Shown: piece after piece, positions 53,990 through 63,262 of the stretch
Numbering within the stretch: the first letter of the stretch is position 1
Layout: the number at the start of each line of letters is the position of its first letter
Assembly: GCA_965216035.1 (NCBI GenBank)
Contig: CBDCFM010000018.1
Location: forward strand, 452,587 to 516,586
Direction: 5' to 3'
From: G963664115 sp965216035
GTDB lineage: Bacteria > Acidobacteriota > Terriglobia > 20CM-2-55-15
Length of the DNA: 64,000 bases
Notes under the pieces: generated by a model
The model's input: the letters and a program-made list of their open reading frames with translations, nothing else
Told to the model about the DNA's origin: nothing
Database searches by the model: none
Made by a program: the position numbers and the translations under genes

Positions 53990-54460
53990 TTATAACTGGG
54001 CTCGTCTCCTCGGCGCCTGCCCCCCGTATCGCTCAAGCAATTCCAGATTGAAAGGCGTGTGTCCCGGATTCGGGTGAAAGCCCCTATAGATCGCATGGCA
54101 GACATAGCAAACGGCTACCTCACCGACCATAAAATAAATTATTGCGTCCACCACGGCCGTACCTACTAAAGCCAGCATCGCGTAAAAGGCGTTTGAGCGG
54201 GCAAAGAGGAGGATGCTGATCAGCACGCCAATCACGACAATCGAAATGCCGAGCGCTCGGTTAAAATCCTTCTGGATGTATAGTTTATCGTGTCCACAGA
54301 CGGCACACGTATCGACTATCCGTCCGGCCTTTAGCGACTCGGTAAGTCGAAGATCGCTGACATGGCCGCATGTCGGGCAGGCGAGGGTCTCTGCATCCGC
54401 CGGAGGGGTTTGAAGTTCCCGTTCACACTTCGAGCACTTGAAATGTATAATTTGAACCAT
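53990..54460 (-). CDS. Zinc-ribbon membrane protein of unknown function
   Basis: 156 residues from ATG 54460 (MVQIIHFKCSKCERELQTPP), or three codons more from ATG 54469. Three CxxC pairs (FKCSKC, LACPTCGH, DTCAVCGH) suggest N-terminal zinc ribbons. Two membrane helices follow (ALGISIVVIGVLISILLFA and AMLALVGTAVVDAIIYFMVG), then another CYVCH. Its start codon overlaps that of the divergent gene, and a TATAAT at 54483-54488 (minus) implies a nearly leaderless mRNA. I do not recognise a family. Confidence 0.7.
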   Translation of the reverse strand: MVQIIHFKCSKCERELQTPPADAETLACPTCGHVSDLRLTESLKAGRIVDTCAVCGHDKLYIQKDFNRALGISIVVIGVLISILLFARSNAFYAMLALVGTAVVDAIIYFMVGEVAVCYVCHAIYRGFHPNPGHTPFNLELLERYGGQAPRRRAQL

Positions 54461-54488
54461 GCGATTCATTTTTAGCGCAGCGATTATA
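54446..54488. promoter_or_regulatory. Overlapping divergent promoters giving leaderless mRNAs
   Basis: Plus strand: TTCACA (54422-54427), an 18-base spacer and TATAAT (54446-54451), seven bases before the ATG at 54459. Minus strand: TATAAT (54488-54483), 13 bases before ATG 54469. The two start codons (54459-54461 plus and 54460-54458 minus) overlap by two bases. Neither gene has a ribosome binding site. Confidence 0.55.
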
Positions 54489-55358
54489 GCGCTCCTGTTC
54501 GATTCTGTGGGGTCGGCCCAGTCGCTTGCTGATTTCGCCAGGCAGGAACGCGCCCGGCGTCAGGCTTCAACCGTTGATGGCGCTATCTACACAAATGAAG
54601 AGGTCCAGGGTCCCTACGTGCCCGAGATCGCCACATCGCAACCAGCCGATCCCGAGTTGATCAGCACCCTGGAGGAGCTCAAGGACAGGCTCCAGCAGTT
54701 CGAGGCGGACGCGGCTCCTCCGACGGCAGGACTCGCCGATGCCGGGACGGGTATGTCCGGCCCCAGGGTCGAAATGTTGGAGGCCTTTGAAGCCGGTTCG
54801 ATCCTAGAGATCGAACGTTTGGACTTCGAGCTTGGAGATCTTTCCGTAACCGGAGCAGAGAGAGCCGAACTTGAGGCCGAAATGTTGAATGCGCAGGGAA
54901 TCCTGTCGGCAGTTCGCGAGGAGCTGGTTGAAGCGCGGTTCCAAGCTGATCAACCGCCGGCGGTGGAGTCGCAGGTCGAGTTGACTCCGCGCGGAGTCGG
55001 GGCCGCATTCGCCGGGGGTGAGGTGGCCTGGGAAGCGTGGGAGGCTGCCGTTGCCCAGCAGCGGGGGCGTGTCCAGGGTCTGGGAGACAGTGAGGTTCGG
55101 CAATTGCTGGAGATCACCCGTTTGCGGGGATTGGTGACCGCGCCAACAGGGTCGCAGCAGCAACGGAATCAAGCTCAATTGGAAGTCGGAATTGCGGAAG
55201 GCCAACTAGAGGGAATCCGAACAGCGCTGGACGTAGCCCGGATTGAGCTGGAGCGTTTGGAGGCCAACACTCCGGGCAGCAACCCTGATAAAGTGCGTGG
55301 CAGAAGTCTCATGGGCCGCGTTGTAGCCAAACGGGGCCGGGTTTCGTGGCCCGAGTAG
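54459..55358 (+). CDS. Exported coiled-coil protein of unknown function
   Basis: 299 residues. The signal peptide (FIFSAAIIALLFDSVGSAQS) is followed by SLADFARQERARRQA, an opening often seen in acidobacterial exported proteins. The body is rich in Glu, Ala, Leu and Gln with long helical stretches (ERAELEAEMLNAQGILSAVR; LEVGIAEGQLEGIRTALDVA) and likely forms coiled coils. The last ~20 residues are encoded by the start of the repeat element at 55297, so the native C-terminus was probably replaced. Confidence 0.65.
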   Translation: MRFIFSAAIIALLFDSVGSAQSLADFARQERARRQASTVDGAIYTNEEVQGPYVPEIATSQPADPELISTLEELKDRLQQFEADAAPPTAGLADAGTGMSGPRVEMLEAFEAGSILEIERLDFELGDLSVTGAERAELEAEMLNAQGILSAVREELVEARFQADQPPAVESQVELTPRGVGAAFAGGEVAWEAWEAAVAQQRGRVQGLGDSEVRQLLEITRLRGLVTAPTGSQQQRNQAQLEVGIAEGQLEGIRTALDVARIELERLEANTPGSNPDKVRGRSLMGRVVAKRGRVSWPE

Positions 55359-55634
55359 GCCGGAACGCTAAGGGGACTCGGGAACGCCGCAATGCTCATT
55401 TATTGGGAGGAGTCGGTGACAACCAAGAGGGTCCCGATTCGCGTGGAGCCTCTGCCTTGAGGAGGGTTCGGGACGCAGGCTGTGTCCTTCCCCGTTTACG
55501 ATGGCCACGATGTACACGGTGGCCACGATGGAAAAACGTCGCCGGCAGTCTCGGTCTCAAACCTCGATGGCCGCTCCTCACTGCGAGCCTGCGCACAGAA
55601 GGCCCCTCCGCGGGGTCGGCGAGGCTTCCGCCAC
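55297..55634. repeat. Cloverleaf-like repeat element, copy 2 (338 bp, diverged)
   Basis: Shares with 40742-41042, in the same order and orientation, a start near GTGGCAGAAGTC, then GCCAAACGGGGCCGG, ATTGGGAGGAGTCGG with GACAAC, GGTTCGGG with CGCAGGCT, and CCTGC with CAGAAGGCCCC-type blocks. The ends GTGGCAGAAGTCTC and (complement) GTGGCGGAAGCCTC match at 12 of 14 bases. The outer CTAG is missing. It overlaps the 3' end of the preceding gene. Confidence 0.7.
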
Positions 55635-55697
55635 CGGCCGCCTGACCTGCCTTAGCTCTCGAGGATATCCTCAACAAATCCACCGTCCCATTCGAGA

Positions 55698-57275
55698 TTG
55701 AACGACCCTGTGCGCGTCGCAGGTGATCCAAGTCCCGAAGACGTCATTGAGAACGAGTCCCTAGAAAATCCCCACACGAAGGGCAGCGTCCCCGTGATTG
55801 AGATGCGGGGGATCTCGAAGTCATTTCCCGGTGTGTGTGCGCTCGACGACGTTTCGCTTGCCGTCAACGCCGGTGAAGTGCACATGTTGCTCGGGCAGAA
55901 TGGCGCCGGTAAATCCACGCTGATCAAGGTGCTGTGTGGCGCGCATTCCCCCGACGCGGGCGAGTTCCTGATCGACGACCAGCCGGTTCTCATCCACTCC
56001 GCGGCTGATGCACGCCGACTGGGAATCGCCGTCATCTTCCAGGAATTTTCTCTCGTTCCCTACCTCAACATTGCCCAGAACATTTTTCTTGGCCGCGAGT
56101 TCGGAGGACGGTTGCCGGGCCTGCTAGATCAGCGCCGGATGCATGCGGAGGCCCTGGGTCTACTCGACACTCTGGGTATGAAGCTCGACACACGGACACG
56201 TGCTGGAAAGTTGGGCGTGGCTGAGCAGCAGATGGTCGAGATAGCCAAGGCACTATCGCAGAACGCACGCATCCTGGTGATGGACGAACCTACGGCTGCG
56301 ATCTCGGATCTCGATATCGAGCGCTTGTTCGAACGCATTCAGCGGCTCAAGCAGGAGCGCATTGCGATCATCTACATCTCGCACAGGTTGAGTGAAGTGT
56401 TTCGAATAGGAGACAAAATCACTGTCCTCCGGGACGGGCGCAATGTCGCATCGCTTGAACCAGCGGGCACGAGCATGGAGGCGTTGGTGCGCCTGACGGT
56501 TGGCCGCGACATCGAAAAAATGAGCCGTGGAATCGTCTCACGTCAAACCGGCGAAACGGCGCTCGATGTGCGCGACTTGAAGGCTGTGAACGGCATCGAC
56601 CGTGCGAACCTCAGCCTGCGGATCGGAGAGATCGTTGGGCTCGCGGGCCTGGTAGGAGCTGGGAGAAGCGAACTGGCGCGCGCCATTTTCGGTGCCGATC
56701 GCGTTCTCAGTGGTGAAGTGTGGCTGGAAGGCTTTCCCTTAACTGGCGATCCCGCCGATTCTGTGCGCCATGGAGTTGGACTCGTTCCTGAGAATCGCAA
56801 GGAAGAAGGTCTGGCCCTGATTCGTTCCGTTCAAGACAACCTGTTGATGGCGAGTCTGGGAAATCTGTTCCCTGACCGCTGGTATCGCTTCAGCAAGGCG
56901 GCCCAGGTGGTTGCCGGTCTCATCGATCAGCTCAGAGTCGTGACACCTTCGCCTGGAAGGCTTGTGAAATATCTCAGCGGTGGCAATCAGCAGAAGGTGG
57001 TTATCGGCAAGTGGCTGAATGCCGGCACGCGGCTTTATATTCTTGACGACCCTACCCGCGGCATCGATGTCGGGGCCAAGGCAGAAGTCTTCGGCCTTAT
57101 AGAATCACTGGTCGCCAAAGGAGCCGCTGTGCTGATGATCAGCTCTGAGCTGTCTGAGATTGTTTCTCTCTGCGATCGGGCATACGTTATGCGAGACAAG
57201 AGAATCGTTGGAGAACTCCGGAGTGGCGAGTTGACGGAAGCAAACATTCTCAAGCTGGCGATGCACCATGGGTGA
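55698..57275 (+). CDS. Sugar ABC transporter ATPase (CUT2/RbsA-like, two NBDs)
   Basis: 525 residues if started at TTG 55698; GTG 55791 (begins MIEMRGISKSFPGVCALDDV) fits the family start better. The first NBD has Walker A GQNGAGKST, signature region LGVAEQQMVEIAKAL and Walker B ILVMDEPTAAI. The second NBD has the usual degenerate Walker A (GLVGAGRSEL) and LSGGNQQKVVIGKWL. It powers import with the two permeases that follow. The stop overlaps the next start by 8 bases. Confidence 0.9.
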   Translation: MNDPVRVAGDPSPEDVIENESLENPHTKGSVPVIEMRGISKSFPGVCALDDVSLAVNAGEVHMLLGQNGAGKSTLIKVLCGAHSPDAGEFLIDDQPVLIHSAADARRLGIAVIFQEFSLVPYLNIAQNIFLGREFGGRLPGLLDQRRMHAEALGLLDTLGMKLDTRTRAGKLGVAEQQMVEIAKALSQNARILVMDEPTAAISDLDIERLFERIQRLKQERIAIIYISHRLSEVFRIGDKITVLRDGRNVASLEPAGTSMEALVRLTVGRDIEKMSRGIVSRQTGETALDVRDLKAVNGIDRANLSLRIGEIVGLAGLVGAGRSELARAIFGADRVLSGEVWLEGFPLTGDPADSVRHGVGLVPENRKEEGLALIRSVQDNLLMASLGNLFPDRWYRFSKAAQVVAGLIDQLRVVTPSPGRLVKYLSGGNQQKVVIGKWLNAGTRLYILDDPTRGIDVGAKAEVFGLIESLVAKGAAVLMISSELSEIVSLCDRAYVMRDKRIVGELRSGELTEANILKLAMHHG

Positions 57276-58230
57276 GGCCTCCCGAACCGCAGCTGATGCC
57301 GGATGGGGGGCACGGGCGGCGAGCGTCCCGGGCGTCGCGTATCTTCTGGCATTGATGTGGATCGTGTTTTCGGTCTTCGGGCCGCGATTCGCCTCCGTGG
57401 GGAATCTGCTCAACATCGGAACGCAATCGTCGATTCTACTGTTGCTGGCATTGCCTATGACGCTGATCATCATGACCGAAGGGTTGGACCTTTCGATGGG
57501 CGCGGTGCTGGGATTGTCCGGGATTGTCCTCGCGATGGCGCTGGTGGAAGGGTACCCGATCACTATTGCCCTGCTGGGGGCTTTGCTGGTCGGTCTTGTC
57601 TTTGGAGTCGCGAACGGTTTGCTGGTCACTGTACTCCGGATGCCCCCCTTTGTCGCAACTCTGGGAACGTTGGGTGTGGCCCAGGGGGCGGCCCTGGCAG
57701 TGACTGACGGGCAGAGCGTTGTGGGTATCGGGCTGGGGTTGTCCGCACTCTACTCCAGCACCTGGCTGGGTCTTCCGTTTTCTGTCCTCGTAGCAGCGGC
57801 GACCTACTGCGTCTTTCACTTTCTCCTGTATCACACACGTTTCGGTACCTACGTGTTTGCCATCGGTGGCAATCGCGAGGCCCTGATTCTTGCCGGCGTG
57901 CCGGCAAGGCTGTATCAGGTATCGATATATGCCCTCGGAGGGGTGATGGCCGGGTTCGGGGCGCTGCTCCTGACCGGCCGTATGAGTTCGGGACACCCGA
58001 CAGCGGCTATTGGCATGGAGTTCGACGCGATTGCCGCCGTCATCGTAGGGGGCACTCGATTTGAACGTGGCGATGGCTGGTTGCCCGGAACAGTACTCGG
58101 AGTCCTGGCCGTAGGCGTACTCAAGAACGGGTTGAACATTGCAGCCGTGCCGTCTTCACTCCAGGTTGCCAGCATTGGGTTACTGGTCATCGTCGTGTTG
58201 CTGATCGATACGATTCGGGGGCGAGCATGA
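57268..58230 (+). CDS. Sugar ABC transporter permease 1 (RbsC-like)
   Basis: 320 residues, ~9 membrane helices. TEGLDLSMGAVLGLSGIVLA and RFGTYVFAIGGNREALILAG are the family signatures of CUT2 permeases. Overlaps the ATPase gene and, by ATGA, the next permease, so it is translationally coupled within one operon. Confidence 0.92.
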   Translation: MGEASRTAADAGWGARAASVPGVAYLLALMWIVFSVFGPRFASVGNLLNIGTQSSILLLLALPMTLIIMTEGLDLSMGAVLGLSGIVLAMALVEGYPITIALLGALLVGLVFGVANGLLVTVLRMPPFVATLGTLGVAQGAALAVTDGQSVVGIGLGLSALYSSTWLGLPFSVLVAAATYCVFHFLLYHTRFGTYVFAIGGNREALILAGVPARLYQVSIYALGGVMAGFGALLLTGRMSSGHPTAAIGMEFDAIAAVIVGGTRFERGDGWLPGTVLGVLAVGVLKNGLNIAAVPSSLQVASIGLLVIVVLLIDTIRGRA

Positions 58231-59207
58231 CGCCATCCAATGCCGCCGCCGTTCGCCAAAGCGGGCTCACCGTGGATGGCTTCACCGTGGGGTACCGCTT
58301 GATCGGCGTGCTGGGGCTTGCGATAGCACTGGCGTTTTCCACGGATGCTTTCCTGGCCGTTGGGAATTTGCTTAATGTGCTGCGGCAGGCGAGCCTGATC
58401 TTCCTGATTGGATCGGGCCTGACGCTGGTCATCGTGGCCGCAGGTCTCGATCTATCCGTTGGGGCGACCGTCGGACTGAGTGCGTGTCTGGGGGCGGGGG
58501 CGATTCAGGCGACAGGGACGATCATGCTGGGTGTTGCGGCCGGACTGGCCTGCGGTCTGCTGATAGGTTTCCTGAACGGGTTCATGGTGACTATATTGAG
58601 GCTCCCACCCTTCATAGCGACTTACGGCATGCTGTGGATGGTATACGGAATCAATTACTGGTACATGGCGGGCAGTACGATTTACGGCTTTCCTCCGGGA
58701 TTCAGGAATCTGGGCAGCGGCTACCTCCACGGAATCCCAATTCCAGTTTATCTCATGGGCTCGTGTATCCTCGTGGGCGGGTTGTTCACACGCTACACTA
58801 CCTACGGCCACGATGTGTATGCGATCGGAGCGAACCGAGAGGCGGCCCGTCTGTCAGGTGTTCCGGTACGCTCCAGGCTGATGCTGGTGTATACATTGAG
58901 CGGCGCAATGGCAGGGCTTTCGGGACTGGTCTACCTGGCGCGGCTCAACTCAGCTGAAGCCGGCATCGGCGAACCCCTCCTGTTGCCCGCAATCGCCGCC
59001 GTCTTGATCGGTGGGACGTCCCTGTTTGGTGGAGTGGGCAGCCTTTCGGGTACGTTTATCGGTGCGCTCATTCTGACGCTGGCACTAAACGGAATGAACC
59101 TGCTCACGATCAATGCCAACTGGCAACCCTTGATAACGGGAGCTATCGTCTTGCTGGCAGCGTGGATCGATGCATCGACCCGGAGGCGGGCGCAAGCGCG
59201 AACCTGA
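58227..59207 (+). CDS. Sugar ABC transporter permease 2 (RbsC-like)
   Basis: 326 residues, the same family as the preceding gene (VAAGLDLSVGATVGLSACLG; TYGHDVYAIGANREAARLSG). Two different permeases imply a heterodimeric membrane domain. Confidence 0.92.
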   Translation: MTPSNAAAVRQSGLTVDGFTVGYRLIGVLGLAIALAFSTDAFLAVGNLLNVLRQASLIFLIGSGLTLVIVAAGLDLSVGATVGLSACLGAGAIQATGTIMLGVAAGLACGLLIGFLNGFMVTILRLPPFIATYGMLWMVYGINYWYMAGSTIYGFPPGFRNLGSGYLHGIPIPVYLMGSCILVGGLFTRYTTYGHDVYAIGANREAARLSGVPVRSRLMLVYTLSGAMAGLSGLVYLARLNSAEAGIGEPLLLPAIAAVLIGGTSLFGGVGSLSGTFIGALILTLALNGMNLLTINANWQPLITGAIVLLAAWIDASTRRRAQART

Positions 59208-59256
59208 GTCGAGGCACACGGGGTCGTGAAAAACTCATTGTGAAAGAGGAGAAAGG

Positions 59257-60273
59257 ATGACAGATGCATGGCTCGCAAAGCTGATGACTGTGTCTCTGCT
59301 TGTCGGCGTCCTGGCTTCGTGTGCCAGTGGTGGAGTCGACGACGGGCCGGACCGTGAACCGGGCGGAACACGGGAAACCATTGCGGTTTTCACCAAGAAC
59401 CAGACCAATCCGTTCTTTGAGACCGTGCGCTCGGGAACTGAAAACGCAGCTGCGCAAATGAACGCAGACGTCGTCCAGTATGTACCCACGCGACCCGACA
59501 GTATCCCGGAACAGATGAGCCAGATCGAGGACACCATCATCAGCAGGCCCGACGCGATCGTCTTCATCCCCGTCGATTCTCAGGCGATGGTTCCCGGTGT
59601 TTTGATGCTGAACGTGGCCGGCATACCGGTAATCAACATCACGGATCCCATATTGGGCGGCGAGGTCGTGACTTTCATGAATTGCGACGAAGTAAGCCTT
59701 GCGCAGAATACGGCACGGTTCCTTCTTGAAAAACTGGACGGCGGCGGAAACGTGATAATTCTTGAAGGCGTCGGCGGTTCCCTCAACAGCAACAATCGCG
59801 TGGGAGGGTTCATGGCAGCGTTGGAAGAGTTTCCGGAGGTCACATTGCTGGCTTCGCAACCCGGAAATTTCCAACGGTTACAGGCCCTCCAAGTGATGGA
59901 AAACCTCCTTCAGACCTACCCCGACGTCGACGGCGTCCTTGCTGCCAACGACTCAATGGCACTGGGAGCGATCGAGGCTCTGGACGGGGCCAACCGGGAG
60001 GCGCTGGTCGTCGGCCTCAACGGCACGAAGGAGGCGATTGACGCCATCAAGGCGGGAACGTTGTTGGCTTCCGGGGACTGTGACGGTTTCATGCATGGAT
60101 GCATGGGCACTATGGCCGCCATCCGGCATCTGCGCAACCTCCCTGTGCCTCAGACCTTCGATTTTACCGTCGCTGTCATCGATGCAACCAACTACGAACC
60201 CCTCGACATACCATTAGGGCTGCGTGTTTGCCCGTCGTGGGAGAGTGTCGTGGGGACTGGGGAAGGTGGGTGA
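59257..60273 (+). CDS. Sugar ABC transporter substrate-binding lipoprotein
   Basis: 338 residues behind AGAGGAGAAAGG. The lipobox LASC (~22-25) is followed by a periplasmic-binding-protein fold of the LacI/RbsB type: TIAVFTKNQTNPFFETVRSG, RPDAIVFIPVDSQAMVPGVL, NVIILEGVGGSLNSNNRVGG, VDGVLAANDSMALGAIEALD. It is the last gene of the operon. The ligand (a sugar or similar) cannot be read from sequence. Confidence 0.9.
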   Translation: MTDAWLAKLMTVSLLVGVLASCASGGVDDGPDREPGGTRETIAVFTKNQTNPFFETVRSGTENAAAQMNADVVQYVPTRPDSIPEQMSQIEDTIISRPDAIVFIPVDSQAMVPGVLMLNVAGIPVINITDPILGGEVVTFMNCDEVSLAQNTARFLLEKLDGGGNVIILEGVGGSLNSNNRVGGFMAALEEFPEVTLLASQPGNFQRLQALQVMENLLQTYPDVDGVLAANDSMALGAIEALDGANREALVVGLNGTKEAIDAIKAGTLLASGDCDGFMHGCMGTMAAIRHLRNLPVPQTFDFTVAVIDATNYEPLDIPLGLRVCPSWESVVGTGEGG

Positions 60274-60276
60274 CAG

Positions 60277-60364
60277 GGTGAGCGACGGGACTTGAATCCA
60301 TGACTACGGGAACCACAATCCCGGATCGTGGTCTCGATCCATTGTCCGCGCGCCTCGTATCGCT
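60277..60364 (-). pseudogene. Degenerate tRNA-His-like sequence
   Basis: On the minus strand the 3' half resembles tRNA-His: anticodon stem CGGGA/TCCCG with loop TTGTGGT (anticodon GTG), a T-arm-like ATTCAAGTCCC and an acceptor end CGCTCACC. The T-stem has a mismatch at its usually invariant pair, the D-arm is not recognisable, and the 5' acceptor half is only AGCG after AAAA. It is not a functional tRNA by eye; it may be a gene remnant or an old attachment site. Confidence 0.4.
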
Positions 60365-60683
60365 TTTTAAAACAATAGTTTAAATCTCGTCTCGACGTTT
60401 TCACCAAACAGCAGCAAAGCATCTCCGCACAGGCTGGAACTGACTGGGATTAGATCGTCCGTGACCGTCGCGGGCCAAGTTTCGGGCGCAGTGCAACTCA
60501 AGGTCTGAGCCCACCCCCGAGGTCTCAATAGCATGCAAACCACGAAGGCGGCCAGGTGCAGGGTTCCCTTGTGAAAAGTTGAATCTTGACCGGGGCGGAC
60601 ACATCATTTCAGCCACTCAACGTCATTCGCATTTCGTTGACACATTGGGGTCGCGCAATAGATATTGTGAGAGGAGAGGTGGG
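60365..60683. other. Intergenic region before IS1182-like element
   Basis: About 320 bases with no credible ORF. A TTGACA occurs at ~60637 but no gene follows before the insertion sequence. Confidence 0.4.
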
Positions 60684-60687
60684 CTAG

Positions 60688-62224
60688 GAGTCTGCGCGGC
60701 AGAGCGCGAAGAAGTCGGATTCATTGGAATTTGAGAGGGTCTTCGGAGGAGAAGGGATCGATTTCTCCGATACGACAAGTTCAGAGCGGTACGGACACCA
60801 GTAGTTGGCCGTGTAGCGAGTTTGCCGGGTTCCGGTTTTCCGGATTATGCCCATTCGATCATCCCGTTCATTCGTCGTAAGTTGACCGCCAGAGTGACCA
60901 GATTCCACTCACCGGTCACCTTGTCCAAACCGCGTAGGCTGAACTGTCGGAATCCGAGCACCGACTTGATCCACCCGAACGGTGGCTCACCGATGTGCTT
61001 TCGGGCCCGGTAGCGATCACGCCCACGCTTGGTTTGCATCTTTCTCACCATCCGGCCAAACGCAGTGTCTTGGGGTGGGAGTGGCGCATCGGCCAGATCC
61101 TTCTCGCGTCCCATCGGAACATACCCGTCAATTTTACGTTGTTCCAACATCCCCAGATTCGACTCGGATCGATATCCCGCATCGGCCAGGACGCGGGCGG
61201 GACGCTCTCCCAGATTGTCGTTCAGCGCATCCAGGTTGGGTTTCAACTGCCCCACGTCCGAGGCATTGTCGCTCACCGTTGTCGCCACGATGATCCGGGC
61301 CTCGGAATCCACCACCACCTGCGCGTTGTAGCATTGCTGGAAACCTTCGGTAGAGGTCTTCATGATCCGGCTTTCCGGATCTGTGAAGTTGTTCTGGGCC
61401 GTCGGCTTGGGTTCTCCCATCGGACGTTTGTATGGCTTCTTTCCGCATCCGGGCTTGTGATCTTCCCCGTTCCGGCCCGCTTCCTGGTCCGCGGCCATCT
61501 GACGGTCTTCGAGCCGCTTCATTGCCGCCTGGATCGTGGCCAGGCGCTTCTTGCGCGTCGACAACCCGTCGGGCAGTTCGTCGCCGCGCCGGTCGGAGCC
61601 GTAACGCTGATCTTCGTCCTCATCGGTCGCGGTGGCCCGGTTCAACAGATCCCGAATCTGTTCACCCAATTCGGTCTCCTGCTTTTTCATGCGTTCATAG
61701 CTCATCGCTTTGCGTTTGCCCGCATTCGCCCGCATCTTGGTCCCGTCCACCGCCACGGTCCCCATCTTCACCAGTCCCGCTTCCCGCGCCATCATCACCA
61801 CTTGCACAAACAGGTTCCCGAACTCCTCAAGATGCAGTTTGCGAAAATCCGAGATCGTCCGGTGCGCGGGAAAGTTCTCCGCTCCCAACATCCGGAACGC
61901 CACGTCGTCGGTCAACTTCGCCGCGATTTTCCGCGACGAGAACACTCCCGTCGCGTACCCGTAGATCAGCACCTTCACCATCATCCGCGGATCGTACGCC
62001 TGATTGCCCGGTCCGTCCGTTCCATACCGCTGCTCGAACGCGCTCAAATCCATGGCGTCCACCGCATCCGATATGAAGTACGACAGGTGATCTTCGGCCA
62101 GCCAATCCCTCAGCGACGGCGGCATCAGCAGGCTCTGTTCTGGGATATAGGTTCGATAGGTTCGTGGCATGTCCTATCTTCAATCTTTATCCGCCCAATT
62201 CCGGTCCTTCTGCCGCGCAGGCTC
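60688..62224 (-). mobile_element. IS1182-family element, second type (1537 bp)
   Basis: Terminal inverted repeats GGAGTCTGCGCGGCAGA and (complement) GGAGCCTGCGCGGCAGA lie immediately inside CTAG on both sides (60684-60687 and 62225-62228). It is a different element from 21228-23011 but has the same CTAG target and similar GGAGTCTG tips. Confidence 0.9.
60845..62170 (-). CDS. IS1182-family transposase
   Basis: 441 residues (MPRTYRTYIPEQSLLMPPSL). Catalytic blocks VAVDGTKMRANAGKRKAMSY, LADAGYRSESNLG and GEPPFGWIKSVLGFRQFSLR match the IS1182 family. Intact. Alignment blocks with the transposase at 21369 are clear, but overall they are distinct. Confidence 0.92.
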   Translation of the reverse strand: MPRTYRTYIPEQSLLMPPSLRDWLAEDHLSYFISDAVDAMDLSAFEQRYGTDGPGNQAYDPRMMVKVLIYGYATGVFSSRKIAAKLTDDVAFRMLGAENFPAHRTISDFRKLHLEEFGNLFVQVVMMAREAGLVKMGTVAVDGTKMRANAGKRKAMSYERMKKQETELGEQIRDLLNRATATDEDEDQRYGSDRRGDELPDGLSTRKKRLATIQAAMKRLEDRQMAADQEAGRNGEDHKPGCGKKPYKRPMGEPKPTAQNNFTDPESRIMKTSTEGFQQCYNAQVVVDSEARIIVATTVSDNASDVGQLKPNLDALNDNLGERPARVLADAGYRSESNLGMLEQRKIDGYVPMGREKDLADAPLPPQDTAFGRMVRKMQTKRGRDRYRARKHIGEPPFGWIKSVLGFRQFSLRGLDKVTGEWNLVTLAVNLRRMNGMIEWA

Positions 62225-62228
62225 CTAG

Positions 62229-63262
62229 CTGTGAATTCTGTGAAGGTTGTTCACACGGGCTAAATCCGAGAAGCTGATTGGGACCTAAACCGATCAGCCC
62301 AAGGAGAGAGCCCGTATGAACCTTCACAAGAATGCAAGAACCTGCCCGAAGAGTCGAGCATTGATGGCGATCCGAGTGATTGAAGAGCGCGCTTCGGTAT
62401 CTTCAGTAGCCGAGCAATTTGGAGTCAGTCGGAGCACGGTATACAAATGGGTCCGACGGTACCGCGATTGGGGCGAAGCGGGTTTAAACGACTTATCGAG
62501 CGAACCTCGGATGTTACACCATCGGATGGGCAAGGACGGGGTGGATCTAATCGTGGAGATGCGAACCCAATACCGAATGACAGCGCTTCGGATTGCGAAT
62601 CAGCTCAAGCTGCCACGATCCACAGTCGCGGGGGTGCTGCAACGACAAGGCCTGTCCCAGTTGAAGAATCTGGACCCACCCGAACCGGTGGTGCGATACG
62701 AACATGATGGGCCGGGAGAGATGTTGCATTTGGATATCAAGAAGTTAGGGCGATTCTGGCGGCCGGGTCACCGCGTCACCGACAACCCACGACAGGATTC
62801 CAAAGGTGCGGGTTGGGAGTACGTCCACGTTTGCGTGGACGACTATTCCCGCCTCGCCTATGCGGAGGTCTTAGCTGACGAACGCCAACACAGTGCGGTC
62901 GCGTTCCTGGATCGCGCCATCCGATGGTTCGCCCGGTTCGGTATTACCGTCCAGCGCGTACTCACCGATAACGGCTCCTGCTATCGTGCCAAAACATTCT
63001 TGAAACGATGTCACGAACTCAACATTCGTAAACGATTCACTCGCCCGTACCGGCCTCAAACCAACGGCAAAGCGGAACGATTCATCCAGACGCTGCTGCG
63101 CGAGTGGGCCTACTTCCGAGTCTACAGGACCTCGAACGAACGATCCGACGTGTTACCGATCTACCTCACCCACTACAATGAGCATCGACTACACGGCGGC
63201 ATCCAATACAAACCACCGATTTCTCGGTTGCCTGGTGTTTACAACGTTGCTGGAATTCACAG
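62229..63262 (+). mobile_element. IS481-family element abutting the IS1182-like element
   Basis: Ends CTGTGAATTC / GAATTCACAG are inverted repeats flanked by CTAG on both sides (62225-62228 and 63263-63266). IS481 itself is known to target NCTAGN. Its left CTAG is also the right boundary of the IS1182-like element, so the two are fused head to tail. Confidence 0.85.
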
